From positions 1-7,146 of the forward strand of contig JAEZHO010000050.1 in the NCBI GenBank assembly GCA_023416545.1: a DNA stretch of 7,146 nucleotides. Direction: 5' to 3'. Each line of letters begins with the position of its first letter. The first letter of the stretch is position 1. The DNA is from Pseudomonadota bacterium (GTDB lineage Bacteria > Pseudomonadota > Alphaproteobacteria > Rhizobiales > Rhizobiaceae). The notes under the pieces were generated by a model that saw nothing but the letters and a program-made list of their open reading frames with translations, was not told the DNA's origin and did not search any database. A program made the position numbers and the translations under genes. This document shows positions 6,018-7,146 of this stretch, one piece after another.

Positions 6018-6046
6018 TTGCTGCAGCACGAGCAAGCTGATAAGCT
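6018..6046 (+). promoter_or_regulatory. Weak candidate promoter for the GntR gene
   Basis: TTGCTG (6018-6023) and TAAGCT (6041-6046) are 17 bases apart; a shifted GATAAG (6039-6044) gives a 15-base spacer. The -35 is reasonable but the -10 is poor (3 of 6). The predicted start would fall within or just after the TCTTACGTAAGA palindrome, which would suit autoregulation. Offered with low confidence. Confidence 0.25.
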
Positions 6047-6058
6047 TCTTACGTAAGA
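6047..6058. promoter_or_regulatory. Perfect 12-bp palindrome TCTTACGTAAGA upstream of the GntR gene
   Basis: All 12 bases are self-complementary. The palindrome lies 33 bases before the ATG of the regulator and contains the TTACGTAA core that recurs at 7119-7126 and, in degenerate form, twice in the operon promoter. Such an AT-rich palindrome is uncommon in this GC-rich window. It is the best candidate for an autoregulatory operator. Confidence 0.55.
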
Positions 6059-6091
6059 CAACCGCAGCTTGAACGATCCGGTGGAGGGCAA

Positions 6092-7117
6092 ATGGCTTCG
6101 GACGGCGCGCTTGGGTCGGACGCCCGCGATGCAAAGGCGGTTGGCGGTACCGTTCCCCGCCTTTACCAGCAGGTCTTCGAGATCGTCGCCGGGCAGATAT
6201 CGCAGGGCGTGCTCCGCGAGGGTGCGCGTCTGAGCGAATCGGGCCTGGCCGAACAGTTCGGCATCAGCCGGGCGCCCGCGCGCCAGGCGCTGTCCGAGCT
6301 GGAGCGGAAGGGGCTGCTGCTGAAATCGTCGGGACGCGGCTACCGCGTCGCCAAGCCCAAGGAAAAGACCTTCACGGCCCCGGCAACCGCCGCCGCTCCC
6401 GGCCTGAACGAGGACATGCGCCTGACCCAGCTTGCGACCTGGGAGCGGATCTACGGCGAGGTGGAAAGCGAGATCGCCGCCCGCACGTCCTTCGCCGGGT
6501 GGCGGGTCAACGAAACCGAACTGGCGCGCTTTTACGACGTCAGCCGCACGGTGGCCCGCGACGTGGTGGCCCGGCTCCAGCAAAGGGGCCTGGTGCGCAA
6601 GGACGACCGTTCACGATGGATCGCCCCGGCCATGACGCCGGACCATGTGGGCGAACTCTACGAGCTGCGCTGGCTGCTTGAGCCCGTGGCCCTGGAAAAG
6701 GCCGCACACCGCCTGCCGCCCGGAATTCTTGCCGACATGCGCGGACGCCTGGAAGATGCGATCACCCATGCGGCGACGCTGACCGGGCCGGATCTTGATC
6801 GCCTGGAGGAGGACCTGCACGTGACCCTGCTCGGTCATTGCGGGAACGGCACGATGATGCAGGCGATCAGCCTGCCACAGGCCCTGCTGATCGCGCACCG
6901 GTTCCTCTATCGCTGGATGCCGCGACTGTTCGGCGCCGAGCCGTTTCTTCCCGAACATCTCGACATCGTCGAAAAGCTGGAAGCGGGCCACCTCGGCGCT
7001 GCCGCAGACGCGCTATGCCGCCATCTGCAGGTCTCGCGTGACCGTGCGATCGACCGCATCCACAGGGTCACGCAGCAGGTCCATCCCGACGACCTTCCCT
7101 ACCTCGAAAAGTTCTAG
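6092..7117 (+). CDS. GntR-family regulator with two winged-helix domains and an FCD domain
   Basis: The protein has 341 residues against about 220-250 for ordinary FCD regulators. The ATG at 6092 has GGAGG 5-6 bases upstream. Domain order: short leader (1-21); first GntR winged helix (about 22-88), with LSESGLAEQFGISRAPARQAL giving a canonical recognition helix; Ala/Pro-rich linker (89-111); second winged helix (about 112-182), with NETELARFYDVSRTVARDVV and a wing ending in SRWIAP; FCD ligand-binding domain (about 186-320) starting at LYELRWLLEP. Of the usual FCD metal ligands, His243, His289 and His311 are present, while the Asp four residues before the first His is Glu239. It is divergent from the TRAP/dehydrogenase operon and probably controls it, releasing or changing DNA contact when it binds a carboxylate effector. 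Repressor action is inferred from operator positions over the promoter. The duplicated DNA-binding head is unusual. Confidence 0.9.
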   Translation: MASDGALGSDARDAKAVGGTVPRLYQQVFEIVAGQISQGVLREGARLSESGLAEQFGISRAPARQALSELERKGLLLKSSGRGYRVAKPKEKTFTAPATAAAPGLNEDMRLTQLATWERIYGEVESEIAARTSFAGWRVNETELARFYDVSRTVARDVVARLQQRGLVRKDDRSRWIAPAMTPDHVGELYELRWLLEPVALEKAAHRLPPGILADMRGRLEDAITHAATLTGPDLDRLEEDLHVTLLGHCGNGTMMQAISLPQALLIAHRFLYRWMPRLFGAEPFLPEHLDIVEKLEAGHLGAAADALCRHLQVSRDRAIDRIHRVTQQVHPDDLPYLEKF

Positions 7118-7118
7118 T

Positions 7119-7126
7119 TTACGTAA
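7119..7126. promoter_or_regulatory. Second intact TTACGTAA palindrome, just after the regulator gene
   Basis: The same 8-bp palindrome as in the regulator's upstream region begins 1 base after its TAG stop. It may be an operator of the next gene beyond the window, which would then be part of the same regulon. Only 20 further bases are visible, with no gene or terminator that I can support in them. Confidence 0.4.
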
Positions 7127-7146
7127 TAGTCGGAATAGGTCTGGTA

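Noticed and set aside
6034..6047. AAGCT-GATA-AGCTT inverted repeat upstream of the regulator gene
   Set aside because: The arms are only 5 bp and partly overlap the weak candidate promoter and the stronger TCTTACGTAAGA palindrome. Not enough for a separate call.

Overview
The window reads as a GC-rich alphaproteobacterial chromosome or megaplasmid, most likely Rhizobiales. Three things point there: a transglutaminase-like cysteine peptidase of the DUF920/BTLCP type common in rhizobia, a match to the alphaproteobacterial EcfG stress promoter (GGAAC-N16-CGTT), and a catabolic TRAP operon beside a GntR/FCD regulator. No mobile element, CRISPR array, tRNA or rRNA was seen.

Left part (1-1034). 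The 3' end of a BTLCP peptidase gene runs rightward and stops at 488. It converges on a leftward gene (950 to 528) for a small secreted Ala/Asp/Glu-rich repeat protein. A 13-bp stem-loop (467-500) lies between the two and overlaps the peptidase stop codon. The small secreted protein has an EcfG-type promoter about 60 bases upstream.

Middle (1182-5928, all leftward). A five-gene operon is read in the order SDR dehydrogenase, Ldh_2-family NAD(P)-dependent dehydrogenase, TRAP binding protein (DctP), small permease (DctQ), large permease (DctM). The two enzyme genes overlap by ATGA. A perfect 9-bp hairpin separates the enzyme pair from the transporter genes, and a GC-rich stem-loop follows dctM. 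The SDR belongs by sequence to the DHRS6/BDH2-like group, which includes 2-keto-3-deoxy-L-fuconate dehydrogenases, and keeps the three arginines recalled as carboxylate-binding. The operon therefore probably imports and oxidises or reduces a hydroxy- or keto-acid such as a sugar acid; the actual substrate cannot be read from the sequence.

Right part (5929-7146). A divergent control region of about 160 bp carries a good sigma-70-like promoter for the operon. Its -35 sits at the centre of a 25-bp dyad and its -10 overlaps GTGTACAC and ACGTAA elements. A rightward regulator gene (6092-7117) follows. The regulator is unusual: two successive GntR-type winged-helix domains come before one FCD ligand-binding domain (341 residues). 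The palindrome TTACGTAA occurs just upstream of this gene and again right after its stop, with variants in the operon promoter. The double-headed regulator and its layered operators are the most novel part of the window.
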